From JAUMBM01 sp964441755 (GTDB lineage Bacteria; Bacteroidota; Bacteroidia; Chitinophagales; Saprospiraceae), in NCBI GenBank assembly GCA_964441755.1, contig CAYTVG010000021.1, positions 1 to 59,102 of the forward strand: a stretch of DNA of 59,102 nucleotides. Direction: 5' to 3'. Shown here piece after piece: positions 26,930 to 37,300 of the stretch (positions are counted from its first letter, which is position 1; the number at the start of each line of letters is the position of its first letter). Under the pieces are notes generated by a model. The model searched no databases. It had not been told where the DNA came from and saw only the letters and a program-made list of their open reading frames with translations. Position numbers and translations under genes: made by a program.

Positions 26930-27226
26930 ATGCGCAAGCGTAAAATCAGTAACACCCAGCGGTTGGACATATTGGCTCAATGGGATGCCGGCACGAGTAT
27001 AGACGAGCTGTGCCGAACGTATCAGATTAGCACCGCCACCTTATACAATTGGCGGAAGGCCAAAGCGGAGGATGAGGATGAGACCAAACGCCGGCTTAAA
27101 GAGCTGGAAGCAGAAAATGCCAGACTTAAAAAGATGTTCGCTGAGTTGAGTATAGATCATGGAATCCTCAAAGACGGCTATGAGATGCTAAAAAAATGGC
27201 AGGCCCAGGACGCCAGGAAGAAATGA
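26930..27226 (+). CDS. IS3-family OrfA
   Basis: 98 aa. An N-terminal helix-turn-helix (ISNTQRLDILAQWDAG, CRTYQISTATLYNWRKAK) for binding the element ends is followed by a leucine-zipper-like stretch (RRLKELEAENARLKKMFAEL). Near its end a run of seven A (27190-27196), read CTA AAA AAA TGG, is a canonical A_AAA_AAA slippery heptamer. A -1 shift there enters the OrfB frame and gives the fused OrfAB transposase. Confidence 0.85.
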   Translation: MRKRKISNTQRLDILAQWDAGTSIDELCRTYQISTATLYNWRKAKAEDEDETKRRLKELEAENARLKKMFAELSIDHGILKDGYEMLKKWQAQDARKK

Positions 27227-28062
27227 TTGATACGCTAAAAGATCGATCCGGCAGCAGCGTACGACGCAGTTGCCGCGTGCTGGGCTTACGCCGACAGACT
27301 TACCATCGGCGCAAATTGGGTTTTCGTGTAGAAGAGCGCGACAAAGAAATTATTGAGATGCTGCATCGGGTCACAAAGCGCTTTATTGCCTGGGGTTTCT
27401 GGTTGGTATTTTACTATCTGCGATGCAATGGTTATACCTGGAATCATAAGCGAGTATATCGCGTATGGAAGCAGGAGCAGCTACATCTGCGTCTGCCACC
27501 TAAGCGCGCTGTCATTCGTCGATCATATCAGGAACTGCTTCCGCCTGAGCGAATTAACGAAGGCTGGGCTATGGATTTTGTCAGTGATTGGGTGGTCGGA
27601 CCTAATGAGCAGTCTGTCCGGATCATCAATATTATGGACGAACGTTCCCGAAAGGCCTTGTGGACGCAGGCGCATTCGAGTATTTCAGCCAGAAAATTGA
27701 TTGAGACACTCGATCAGGTAGTTGCCTGGCGGGGTGCTCCGGCGTATATCCGTTGTGACAACGGTCCGGAGTTTATCTCGCATCGCTTACAAGAATGGGC
27801 AGACAGGCATCAAATAGAACTGCGCTACATCCAGCCCGGAAAGCCCAGTCAGAACGGGTTAATTGAAAGACTGAATAAAACACTGAGAGTGGAGTGTCTC
27901 AATCTGGCCTGGTTCAAGAACCTTACTGAGCTCAATGAACAAATTCAGGCATGGTCGTATACTTACAATCAGGAACGTCCACATCAAAATCTGGGCTTTA
28001 AAACCCCGGATCATTATGAAATTTTGAACCAAAAATTATACTTTAGCGTGGTTGCAGCTTAG
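27196..28062 (+). CDS. IS3-family OrfB (DDE transposase)
   Basis: 288 aa. An HTH-21-like N-terminus is followed by the rve integrase core with D in WAMDFVSDW, D in IRCDNGPEF and E in QNGLIERLNK. It ends with the usual NQERPHQNLGFKTP motif. It lies in the -1 frame relative to OrfA and overlaps it by 31 bp; its own ATG sits on the slippery run, so the natural product is probably the frameshifted OrfAB. Catalytic residues are intact, so the element may still be mobile. Confidence 0.88.
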   Translation: MAGPGRQEEMIDTLKDRSGSSVRRSCRVLGLRRQTYHRRKLGFRVEERDKEIIEMLHRVTKRFIAWGFWLVFYYLRCNGYTWNHKRVYRVWKQEQLHLRLPPKRAVIRRSYQELLPPERINEGWAMDFVSDWVVGPNEQSVRIINIMDERSRKALWTQAHSSISARKLIETLDQVVAWRGAPAYIRCDNGPEFISHRLQEWADRHQIELRYIQPGKPSQNGLIERLNKTLRVECLNLAWFKNLTELNEQIQAWSYTYNQERPHQNLGFKTPDHYEILNQKLYFSVVAA

Positions 28063-28074
28063 GGGAAGTGTACA

Positions 28075-28162
28075 CCGGCAGCGGGTGCATCATGTTGCCC
28101 CCGGCTCGCCTCGGATCCTGCAGTTCCTCAAAAATATCCAGTATGCTAATCTTTTCGGACAT
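28075..28162 (-). pseudogene. ISAs1-family transposase, 5' stub
   Basis: Reading from ATG 28162 on the minus strand gives MSEKISILDIFEELQDPRRA and a few more residues. The ILDIFEELQDPRR motif is the start of ISAs1-type transposases (DDE_Tnp_1-associated domain). The frame is cut at 28074 by the right end of the IS3 element, and its continuation is not found on the other side. Confidence 0.7.
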
Positions 28163-28172
28163 GTTTTTTTCT

Positions 28173-28180
28173 CAAATATA
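28173..28180 (-). promoter_or_regulatory. -7 promoter element (TATATTTG) of the ISAs1 stub
   Basis: TATATTTG on the minus strand, 10 nt before the ATG at 28162. No gene was recognised between here and the CHAT stop at 28345. Confidence 0.45.
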
Positions 28181-28344
28181 GATCATGATGTCAAGTTTAG
28201 GATAGGGCAGGTCTGCAAAGATTCTTTGGGGTTTGAGATTTTTACTGTAGCTATTCGTAAAAATCTGCCGGTTAGTAGCATAAGAAATGTTAAAATTTAA
28301 ATGCGATAGCCCTGTCATACGCCCCCTTTGAAGCGAGTTGAACG

Positions 28345-29478
28345 TCATACCCCTTCCACTAGTACCGGAATATCCCCACACCCGCACTGGGCGTCCTGGA
28401 TGCCGTTGAGACCAAACTGAAAAGCCTTTTTGATGTCCTTTCCAGAGGCAATTCCCACATAAAAACTCCGGGCAAAGGCAATGGCTGCATCATCGTCTAA
28501 GGGACCTTGGGTACCGATGACATAAGGAACATGTTTGGCCATTTCCTTAGCCATGGGAAGCGTGTAACACGCATTTAGAACGACTAACTGTGTGTTGTCG
28601 AGCAATTTAATCAAATTTGTAAGAACATTCGCATTGATATCGGCATCTTCCAGCGCCAGCCCTTCGTAGTGGCCATGCCCGCCAAAGTGAATGATGTGCG
28701 GATCCCGGGAAATCAACAGGTTTCTAAACCGCTCTTTGTCCAGACCGTGTTCGTCATCGAATACAAACCTGCGTTCATCGTCAAACTCCCTGATCAAATC
28801 CGAGAACCGGCTCTCTCTTCCTGTATTGATTTGCCCAAGCCTTTTGGGTGTAGCGGCGAGAAACAAGACTTTTATAGGGCTTGGAATGTCCCTGAGGAGC
28901 GGTTTGCAGACATCGGAATCCAGCGGAACCGTGATTATCTGGGTACCTTTGAGATATTCAGTACGCCTGGGATCAAGCTGGATACTTCTGGCCCCGGGGA
29001 TCGCTTTCCCAAACGTTTCCGGCATGGATCTCGCCGGCGCAAAGTCATCCCCCAGGCGAAAATCACCGCCTGCCTCAATATGGCCGCCCTTGATAACGTT
29101 TTTTTCATGATAACCATCGTCGGTAACCAGGCCCTTATCGCCAATATGTACATCCCCCTTTGCAGATATTTTGGCATCCGTCACCACATTTTTGATGCGG
29201 GCACGCTGTTTTTCAAAAGCGGCGAGATGCGCTGCCAATTCCTGTTGAAACTGGCGGTTGTTTTCCAGCTCCTTTAAAATGTCCTCGATGATATCTATTT
29301 TGACCTCGACAGGTCTCTCAGAATCTACTAGCTTGGCGTTGCTTTTGGGATCTTCGGGTCTCAGGAACCACGACTTTACCCATAACCCGGCTTCCTGCAC
29401 AAATTCTTTGGGGAAATTACTCAGTTCCTCATGCTCCAGAAGCAAGTCGAGGATGAATTTGGTGGCGGTTGTCAGCAT
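28345..29478 (-). CDS. CHAT-domain protease with glycine-rich shared motif
   Basis: 377 aa. The C-terminal CHAT (caspase/separase-like) peptidase has H269 in IIHFGGHGHYEG and C304 in VVLNACYT. The N-terminal 90 residues are helical. Between them, residues about 100-143 hold two related glycine-rich pieces, AKISAKGDVHIGDKG and GHIEAGGDFRLGDD. Nearly the same motif opens the preceding STAND protein. The gene starts 32 bp after that gene's stop, so the two are probably one operon. A likely role is a protease executioner recruited or activated by the STAND sensor through the shared motif; this is inference. Confidence 0.85.
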   Translation of the reverse strand: MLTTATKFILDLLLEHEELSNFPKEFVQEAGLWVKSWFLRPEDPKSNAKLVDSERPVEVKIDIIEDILKELENNRQFQQELAAHLAAFEKQRARIKNVVTDAKISAKGDVHIGDKGLVTDDGYHEKNVIKGGHIEAGGDFRLGDDFAPARSMPETFGKAIPGARSIQLDPRRTEYLKGTQIITVPLDSDVCKPLLRDIPSPIKVLFLAATPKRLGQINTGRESRFSDLIREFDDERRFVFDDEHGLDKERFRNLLISRDPHIIHFGGHGHYEGLALEDADINANVLTNLIKLLDNTQLVVLNACYTLPMAKEMAKHVPYVIGTQGPLDDDAAIAFARSFYVGIASGKDIKKAFQFGLNGIQDAQCGCGDIPVLVEGV

Positions 29479-29510
29479 ATCGTTTACTTTAACCAGTCAA
29501 AAAATAGCAT

Positions 29511-32500
29511 TCAATGGTCATTACTGCTTATATCGGCAATAATTTCCCGGAACTTTTCTTCCCCGATTTGCCCGATAATGGCCTGGAGATAAGAAGCGGG
29601 GGATTGGATATTGGGTGACCCTATTTGTTCCAATATTTGATAGGCGTGATAAAATAAATGAACTGCATTTACCACATCGTTTTTCTGTTCCAGATAGATG
29701 ACCCCCGTGTTATTAAGCGTAGCTGCCAATCCGGCAATATCCCCGATGGCCTGCCTTATGGCTAAAGATTGTTCCAAATAGCCCAACGCGCGCTCATAGT
29801 CGCCTTTGGCATNNNNNNNNNNNNNNNNNNNNNNNNNNNNNNNNNNNNNNNNNNNNNNNNNNNNNNNNNNNNNNNNNNNNNNNNNNNNNNNNNNNNNNNN
29901 NNNNNNNNNNNNTTTGGCTGATGTTGTTCAAGGTGGTACCCTCGCCCTGACGGTCGCCGATGGCCTGCTGAATGGCTAAAGATTGTTCCAAATAGCCCAA
30001 CGCGCGCTCATAGTCGCCTTTGGCATCGTCTATTTGGCTGATGTTGTTCAAGGTGGTACCCTCGCCCTGACGGTCGCCGATGGCCTGATACAGGTTCAGA
30101 CTTTGTTCAAACGAAGACAATGCTTTATCATAACGACCTGTTCTCAGGTGCACAAGCCCAATATAGTTCAGCGCTGTCGCATTGGTTTCCTCGTCAACAT
30201 TTTTGTCCAGCACCTGTTGATTCAGCTCAATTGCTTGTCGATTCTGACCAATTCGTAGATATTGCCCTTGAAGTCGGAAAGATATACGGGCAAAATCCGC
30301 CCATGCTTCCGCTATACGATAATAAGAGATGGCCAGTTCATCATCGTCCCAGTCGGGTTGGTGTTCGAAGTACTCCCCTGCTTTCCGAGCCCACTCCTTT
30401 ACCTTTTCGGCGGGGGTGATGTGCCGCTTCATCCATTCCCGAGTCAGGCGGTGTACTTCAAAGCGGCCATCTTTTTCCAGATAACAAAGTGACCAGTCCT
30501 GCAGGGATTGCAAAACCGGCAATAAATCTTCCTCCGCTTCACCGCTCAGCGCTGCCAGGGCCGCCAGAGGGGTCCGTGCAATAAACACCGCAACCAGTTG
30601 GAAAAGCGCCTTCTCCCGCTCGTCCAGGCGTTCAACTACCTTGCGCAACAGCAGGTTCTCGAATACGCGCTCCTCCGCATCCGCCACCTGTTGCCAACGG
30701 AAGGACTTGTCCTTTTTCAGCAGGGCTTCCAGGTACTCATACCCCCGCGGGTGGCCATCCAGGCGCTTGTATAACTTTTCCCGCTCTTCAACCGGAATAC
30801 TACGCAGGGTCGTGGAATAATTCAACAGGCGGTATTGTTCCGCATAGCCCAGTTTGTCCAGCGCCAGGTGCTCCACCACGTCGTCCAAGTCCTGGATTTT
30901 GTAGCGCGTAGTGAAGAGGATATGACAATCTTCCGGCGCGTTTTCACAAAAATACCGCAAAAATTCCCGCAGCCCCGGGCTGCTGATATCGCGCCGGTAT
31001 TCATCACCTTCGCTCAGTTGCACGTCCTCCATGTTATCGAAGATCAGGATGGTTTTGCGCCCGTCCAGGAAGTTAGCGATTAGAAGCTGAAGCTTCTCCG
31101 TAATCTCTCTTTGCGGATCTTCTATCACCCACTGCAAATCTTCGGACACATCTTTGCTGCTCTTTGCTAATTCCTTATTAAGATAGTGCAGGATATACGC
31201 TTCGTTGATCTGGTGGTCCTTCCGGAAAATATGGACGCCATGGCTGCGATTGTCATAATGGTGGGCAAATGCCTCCGCCAGCGTGGTTTTGCCAAGGCCG
31301 CCCAGGCCATGCAAGCAAATATGCCTTCCCGCCCTGAACGCACGGCGCATCTGTATCAGATACCGTTTGCGTCCGATGAAGCCCGCGCCGATAAGTCGCT
31401 CCTTACCAGTCTTCGTAAATGTTCTTTTCGTATAAAATTGTTCCGGAAAAATATAGGGCCTCGAGGGCTCGATAAGTGGCCCAAGCGCCTGGTTCTGATA
31501 GATGACGGGGGTGAACCATTCGGCCAGATGGGTAATTTCCGGTGCCTGTTCCCTTTTCTGTTCAACCGCTTTGTAGAGTGCTTCACGTGCGTACGCCAGT
31601 GCGCCCGTAACAGACAGGCCGTGCGTTAATTGCTTATAAAACTCCGTAGTGAACACCTTGGCGCCTTTATCCGTCACAGCAAAACGCATGGAGACGATAC
31701 CTGGTACCCCATAATGGGCAAGCTGCTGGGTCACCCCGCCCTCACTGCCCGACACGGCCGTCTCGCAGGCGCTCAGTACCAGCAGCCGCACGCAGGAGTG
31801 CCTTCTCAGCGTCTCGCCAAGGGCTGCCCCGCTGATCCGTTCCTCGTCGCCGTCTTCATTTTCAAAATACAGTACCCCTTTATTTTCGCCGGCATGGTAG
31901 GCCCCATGCCCGCTGATGTGCACGATATCATGCTGCCGTGCCTGTAGCGCCTTATCTAGTTCCTCGAGCGAGGCATTGTCCAGAAACTCGATGGCAATTT
32001 TAGGCTTATTATCGCCCGTGGCCTCCAGACCCCCGATGGCGCGAATCAGTCGGAATTGCTCCTCTTCGATTTGCAGCATCTTGCTTTTTTCGTCCAGGTT
32101 TTCAGGCAGGGCTGTGATGAACAGCATTTTCAGCGGGGCAGCTTTTGAGTGATCGCCCTGAACTTTGAAAGCCCCCAGCGATGGCACCCTCGTCCTTACT
32201 AGTCCGAAACCGGCGACCGCGAGGCTCTTCTTCGCTTGCCCCTGTCTGGGCGGGAACAAGCGCGGCAGCACCATTTCAAAAGGCAGGTTGGCGATGCTGT
32301 CATCATCCGTAGAAATGACCAGCAGCAGTTCCTCAATCCTTCTGGCTTCGAGCCACTGGATAAAATCTGCGCAAACCTGGCCGATATCACCGGAAAAAAA
32401 AGTATCGAACAGGAGCTGTGATAATTGGTTTTCTCGCTCAGCAACTGCAGTCGGTTCCATCAACCCAATTTTTCGTATTGAGCTGTCCACTCCACGCCGG

Positions 32501-32784
32501 AACTTTTGCAAGTCGTTCATCGAATCCAGCAGCCTGGGTGGCATCCGAACCCGCACCGCCTCGTGCAGCAGGTTTTCCCCGTATGTATCCAACTTAGTAT
32601 TTGTGGGCTGACTGGATTTTACGCTCAATTGAAGCCGGTACTCCCCTTCCACCCCGGAATCAATCCGAAGGAACAGGATGCTCCTGCTAAATTCCTTTTC
32701 GACCACATAGGTGATATCCCCGATGTGGACATCACCGCCGGCGGTGATGCTGCCGTATACGATGTTTTTGCCGGATTGTATCAT
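29511..32784 (-). CDS. CHAT-NB-ARC-TPR STAND protein (contains assembly gap)
   Basis: The N-terminus (1-24) carries NIVYGSITAGGDVHIGDITY. A CHAT peptidase follows, with H293 (HISGHGAYH) and C340 (LSACETAVSG). Then comes a STAND ATPase from about 465: FIGRKRYL, Walker A GLGGLGKTT near 495, Walker B TILIFDN and sensor ILFTTR. A winged-helix-like region leads into TPR repeats of 40 residues (LEQSLAIQQAIGDRQGEGTT). Two or more repeats are identical at DNA level, and 100 N at 29813-29912 interrupt them; the C-terminus resumes and ends at 29511 (KFREIIADISSNDH). It is an NLR-like sensor with its own protease effector, upstream of a second CHAT gene. Confidence 0.83.
29813..29912. other. Assembly gap (100 N) in TPR repeats
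   Basis: Exactly 100 N inside 120-bp identical TPR-coding repeats; the true repeat number is unknown. Confidence 0.98.
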
Positions 32785-32850
32785 GGGAGTTGTTTTTTTA
32801 GTTCCTTATTATTTCCAATTTGGACGTTTAAACCCTAATTCCGCCGCGAG

Positions 32851-33747
32851 TTACGTAACAGGTATCCCGATGTCTTCAAAGAGCTTGGTGCTTGATTTAA
32901 TAATTTCTGTATCAACCCATTGTCCGTTGACCTTAGCCTTCTTCACTAAAGAGAGGCGCTCTACAATTGAACCAATGGAATGTTTCCTTAGCTTATTGGA
33001 AGACAACAAGAGCTGGTACAGCCGGTGATGAGCACGGATATTGCCTGGTACTATCCGGTAGAAAATGGGTCTTAAAGATTGATTTCCAAATGTATATAGT
33101 ACATTAATCTGACCATCGTAGTTCTTCTGGTTATTGTACCCCGGCTGGGCAATAGAGCCATTGCCGCTGCGTGAAGGCAGGTGTGTCAGGTCAATCAGCA
33201 CATTCTCTCCCGGGGGGATATCCCATTGCATGAAACGAACAGCCTGCTGTCTGTTTCTGCCAACTGAGCGCAGAGCCATTGAAATATTTTTCTCAGTGAA
33301 GGTGACACCTTTCATCGATTCTGACAACCATGAGTGATACAAGTGCAGGGGCATTTGATTGATGGGAGATTGTTTGTAAAGCCTGCAGTATGCTGCCCCT
33401 AAAATATAATGCCAGTGCTCCGGAAAACAGGCCTGCAACTGAGCACAGACGTCTCGCAAATGAAAAAGAAAAAAATGAGATAAGCCATATTCTTTGACCG
33501 ATACTTCAGCGTGAAATTCAAATTTATTTTGTGATTTTTTTTTCTGGCTTTCATCCCTTCGTCTGGAAGGAATCAATTCGCCGGAGGGATTTATTTTCCC
33601 AATAATTGGACCCGTTATCTTTTTTGTTTTTTTCGTAGTTTTATCCCACTGGCTCGTCACAGCGTACAGATAGTAGTTTCCTCTGATGAGACGTAATTCT
33701 GTACCTGGCTTTTTGTGTGCAAGTGCCCACGATGGAAAATCACCCAT
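32851..33747 (-). pseudogene. IS1634-like transposase, internally deleted
   Basis: About 298 codons. The N-terminal GNYYLYAVTSQWDKTTKKTKK, the GPIIGKI segment and the first catalytic D in NVLIDLTHL fit IS1634-type DDE transposases, as does LRPIFYRIVPGN. After VPGN the sequence should continue for about 200 residues with the second D and the E. It jumps instead to what looks like the family C-terminus (KKAKVNGQWVDTEI, TKLFEDIGIP). The catalytic core is therefore incomplete. The frame is also open upstream to 33783 through a palindrome; the ATG at 33747 gives the better start. Confidence 0.6.
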
Positions 33748-33780
33748 AAAACCTGTTACGTAAATTTGATTACGTAACAG
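32851..33780. repeat. TTACGTAACAG terminal repeats around the IS1634-like remnant
   Basis: TTACGTAACAG occurs at 32851-32861. At 33753-33780 the same 11-mer forms both arms of a perfect 28-bp palindrome (CTGTTACGTAA, 6-bp spacer, TTACGTAACAG). They bracket the transposase remnant and probably mark its ends. Confidence 0.6.
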
Positions 33781-33831
33781 CAAAAATATAGAATTTATGT
33801 ATGAAGATCAAATAAATATATTCTTGATCGC

Positions 33832-34176
33832 TCAAAAATTATGTAACTGAGCGGAGTTAGCGATCAACAATCCTTCGGGTACTGCTGAATAACTGATTTG
33901 TTCCGGGCTCCATTTTTCTTCAAGTTTTGAATCAACATAGGCCTTTACTGCCTGGGTAAACTTCACCAGCCTGGGTTTGACTTTTTGTCGCTGTTTATAT
34001 TTGCGCTGCGCCAATCCGCTTTCGTATCTTCCGCTACTAAGGTCACAATTGCGCCTTAACTCCCGGCTGACCGTGGACTTATCCTTTTTAACAGCTTTGG
34101 CTATGTCTTTTTGTGGATGGCCTTGCTTCAACATAGCGCTAATGGTGTATCTTCGCTCCTGCGTTAAGTGACTCAT
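33832..34176 (-). pseudogene. IS30-family transposase, 5' fragment
   Basis: From ATG 34176 the product begins MSHLTQERRYTISAMLKQGH, the IS30 helix-turn-helix start, and continues with KDKSTVSRELRRN and KWSPEQIS. Right after SPEQIS the family sequence stops and an unrelated tail runs to the stop at 33832. The whole DDE domain is missing. The neighbouring IS1634-like remnant suggests repeated insertion and deletion at this spot. The 160 bp before the next gene show nothing. Confidence 0.75.
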
Positions 34177-34336
34177 ATTGGCAACTTTGGACGGGAGACA
34201 ATATAGTGACTTTACCATTCAGGGGAAGGGAGATCTTACCCTTTCCTTTGAAAAAATTTTAAGCCCTTTTTTGCCTGCCCAGCAGTTGCATTTATGACTT
34301 GAATTTACGTTATCAATCGTTCTTTGTTTCTTTTTA

Positions 34337-37300
34337 TTATCGACTCATAACTGAAAAAGCACCCCAATAGTACGGATGTTTGTAATCGAGCGGAGAATTT
34401 ACATCAGTGAAACCAATATCTCTGGCAACAGTCAATAGTGACTCAATTTTATTTCTATATTTGTTTTGAGAGTCTATTGACTCCCACATTTCGTCAAGAA
34501 CCGACTCCATGGAATCGGCTTCAAGTTTAAAGAGAAAGACCTGAGCAGCCTTGGCAGCCGTTGCTGCACAGTCACCATTTTTTAAATTACGATAAAATTG
34601 CTGCATCCAAAGGCATGTAGCCAAGTCATCCACTGACCAATATGTTAAAACTGCGGCTTTGGTACCTCCCGCCACTAATGCGCGAGATAGCCCGAGTAAA
34701 TCATCGCCCGCTGTTTGGTTGCCACGACCGCTGTTGCAGGCACTCAACACCACGAGATATGCATTAAGCTCGACACCCATTATTTCGTGCACACTCAACT
34801 TCTCTCCACTAGAAAGTTCTAGGGATGATGCCATTGGGTTGTCTTCCGTAATATTTCCATGGGTAGCAAAATGCAGAACTCGAGCTTCTGGCAAATGCTT
34901 CATTATAGCTAATTCTTTAGCCTCTTCTTCTATGAATACATCTGCAAACTTCGGATAAAGCTTTTCGAGAAAACGCACTTCGGCAGCAGCTGCTTTCAAA
35001 TTGCCTGATGGATTTCCTACTGCCAATATTCTTGATTCGGCTGGTATTTGTCCTCTCCCTGTAAAGAAAAGAGCACCTGTAGCGGGTAGATAGCTAATAG
35101 AATGAGTAATGCCAATAGGATAGTCTCCATCAACAGAAAGAACATGAAAAGGCAGGCCTTGAAGGGCGCCGTGAGGAATGAATACTATTCGGGGATATTG
35201 ATCAAGGAGGTCGCCAATTGGTTCCAGCAGATTTTTACTCAGTGGGACAGCCAGCTGTTCCCAGTTCGGCTGTTTACAAATTATGGCCGTTCTGAGTGCG
35301 AGTATACTGCTTTTTAATTCCCAATCTCTGATTTCTTGCTTTGTAGAAAGTAACAAACCTGAACAGGAAACAGCCCACAGGAACAAGCATTCTCCGGAGA
35401 AGTAATATGCCACCAACAAGGTATCTTCATCCAGTTTATCTGCTACCTGTTTTATGCTGCTTAAGGCAGCAACTGGGGTGGTGCGTTCAAAAATAGCAGG
35501 TTCTATCTCTCGTATTTCCGCCTCCAATAATATGCGCTGCTGTTCAAAATTTGCCAATTGTTCTTTTAATGCCTGTATTTGCGATGGATTCGCATCACCG
35601 GATGATTTAATACTAATCTCATATTGACAGGAGGTACAGCGGGCGTCCAGCTCTCTTAATTTGAAAAGCATGGGTTTGATCTGTGGTGCAACCTGCCCGA
35701 AAAACCTGGTTTCTTCCATCAGATCAAGAAGTGCTCTTGATTTGCCTGCCTCCGCATATCGAAAAGCTCTTTCCGGGTCACCTGCATTGAATGCAGCGCG
35801 TGTAGCATATCCGATAGTATATACCATAATTTGCATATCGGCCATCGCTACTCTTAGTTCATTTCGAGCAGCAGAATTGCGATATGCCTCATATAGATTA
35901 AGCGATTTATCGTACCACTCCAGTGCACGAGCTGTTTCTCCAAGTCCCTCCCACATTTCTGCTATATCCGAGACTTCAAACCACGGTTTACTTTCTTTAA
36001 TCCACCACTCCCGACCGTAAACTTCCTCTATTTTTTCAAGTATTATTCGAGCCTCTCCAAATAAGCGAGTTCGAACCAACAAACTAAAAACCTGATTGAG
36101 ACTTCGATAATTAGTCAAATCGGCCAAGTACCGCCCGGCAGCATTACTCCAGTCCATCCCTTGCAAAGTCGGCAGGGGTTTCCCCGTAATCAATTCTCCA
36201 TACTTCCGAGCATAAGTCTGTGCTCCATGCCAATCTTCATGAGCAACCAGTATTTTGATACGCAGCATACAGGCGGTATCGGGTGAAAGATTTAATGAGT
36301 CGAGGGTTTTTTTTGCCAGTTCGATGTCATGGTCATGCTTCTTTTTATCTCCGTTTTCTTTTGCTTTTTTGGCACTGTAAATAGCAGAAGACACTTGAGC
36401 AATACCTTCCAAATCGTTGAATGAATCCAACTGAAATGATATGAATTGTCTATATTGCTCATCAATGGTATCCGTTCTTTGCCGCATTCCGGCGGTTGTA
36501 TCCTGTGCTCGTTTCAACCAGCGGTCAATATCAACCGGATTGGTTTTCTGTATGCCCAATTTAATGTTTGCATAACATAGATTTGTGATTTGCAACGAGG
36601 TCATCAGTAGGGGTGATTTGTCCGCCACCAGAGGCCATGCTTCCGAAATGAATGTCTCCATTTCAGCGATTCCATCCAGATAAAGATTGGTAGCCTGTAT
36701 AAACTGACCGGCACTCTCTGCTACTTTTGCCATATCAATCAGGTGCTGAGCAGCCGCGAATGTGTTACCCGCCGCTTTTTGTAGTTGTCTGGCCAGTTGG
36801 AATAAATTGTTAGCCTTCTCTGCATCAAATCGCCTGATGTTGAAGTGTCTGGCACATCGGGATACAATTTTACCAAGACCTGCTGTCCAGGAAACTTGTC
36901 CATTTTTTCTGCCTGTATCTGCCGTTTTTCTGGCAATATCTTGTGCTCTGCCTGTTTGATGAGTCAGCGCGAGAGCCATCGCGAGATGAATATCAGCCAG
37001 CATGGTGTGACATAAATCGCCGGCGGTATGGAAGTGTTCTCTCGCATCGCTGGCAAATCGTTCAGTATCTCGATAATTCCCCTTCAAAAATGCGAGATAG
37101 CCCATTCGCAAAGCAATATGGCCCATTCCTCTTTGGGATCCGGCTTTCTCGTAAATGGCTTCAGCCGTAGTATATTTTTCTATGGCCGAATCGAGATCTT
37201 TATCTGTAGCTGGTCGAAATTCATTTTTTTCTACTACATCAAGAAGATCGCTGCCTGGATTTCCATAAGATGAACCTAATGAAAAATTCCAGCAAAGCGG

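Larger units (their letters stand above)
26857..28074 (+). mobile_element. IS3-family insertion sequence, complete (1,218 bp)
   Basis: Terminal inverted repeats start TGTACACTTCCCCTA at both ends (26857 on plus, 28074 on minus) and agree at most of about 25 positions. Inside are overlapping OrfA and OrfB with an A7 frameshift site. The 3-bp flanks (CAG left, CCG right) do not match, so no target duplication is visible; a later deletion beside one end is possible. Its right end abuts an ISAs1 remnant. Confidence 0.85.

Noticed and set aside
33748..33783. Start of the IS1634-like gene inside the terminal palindrome
   Set aside because: The extra residues encode the palindrome itself; the ATG at 33747 gives the expected transposase N-terminus.
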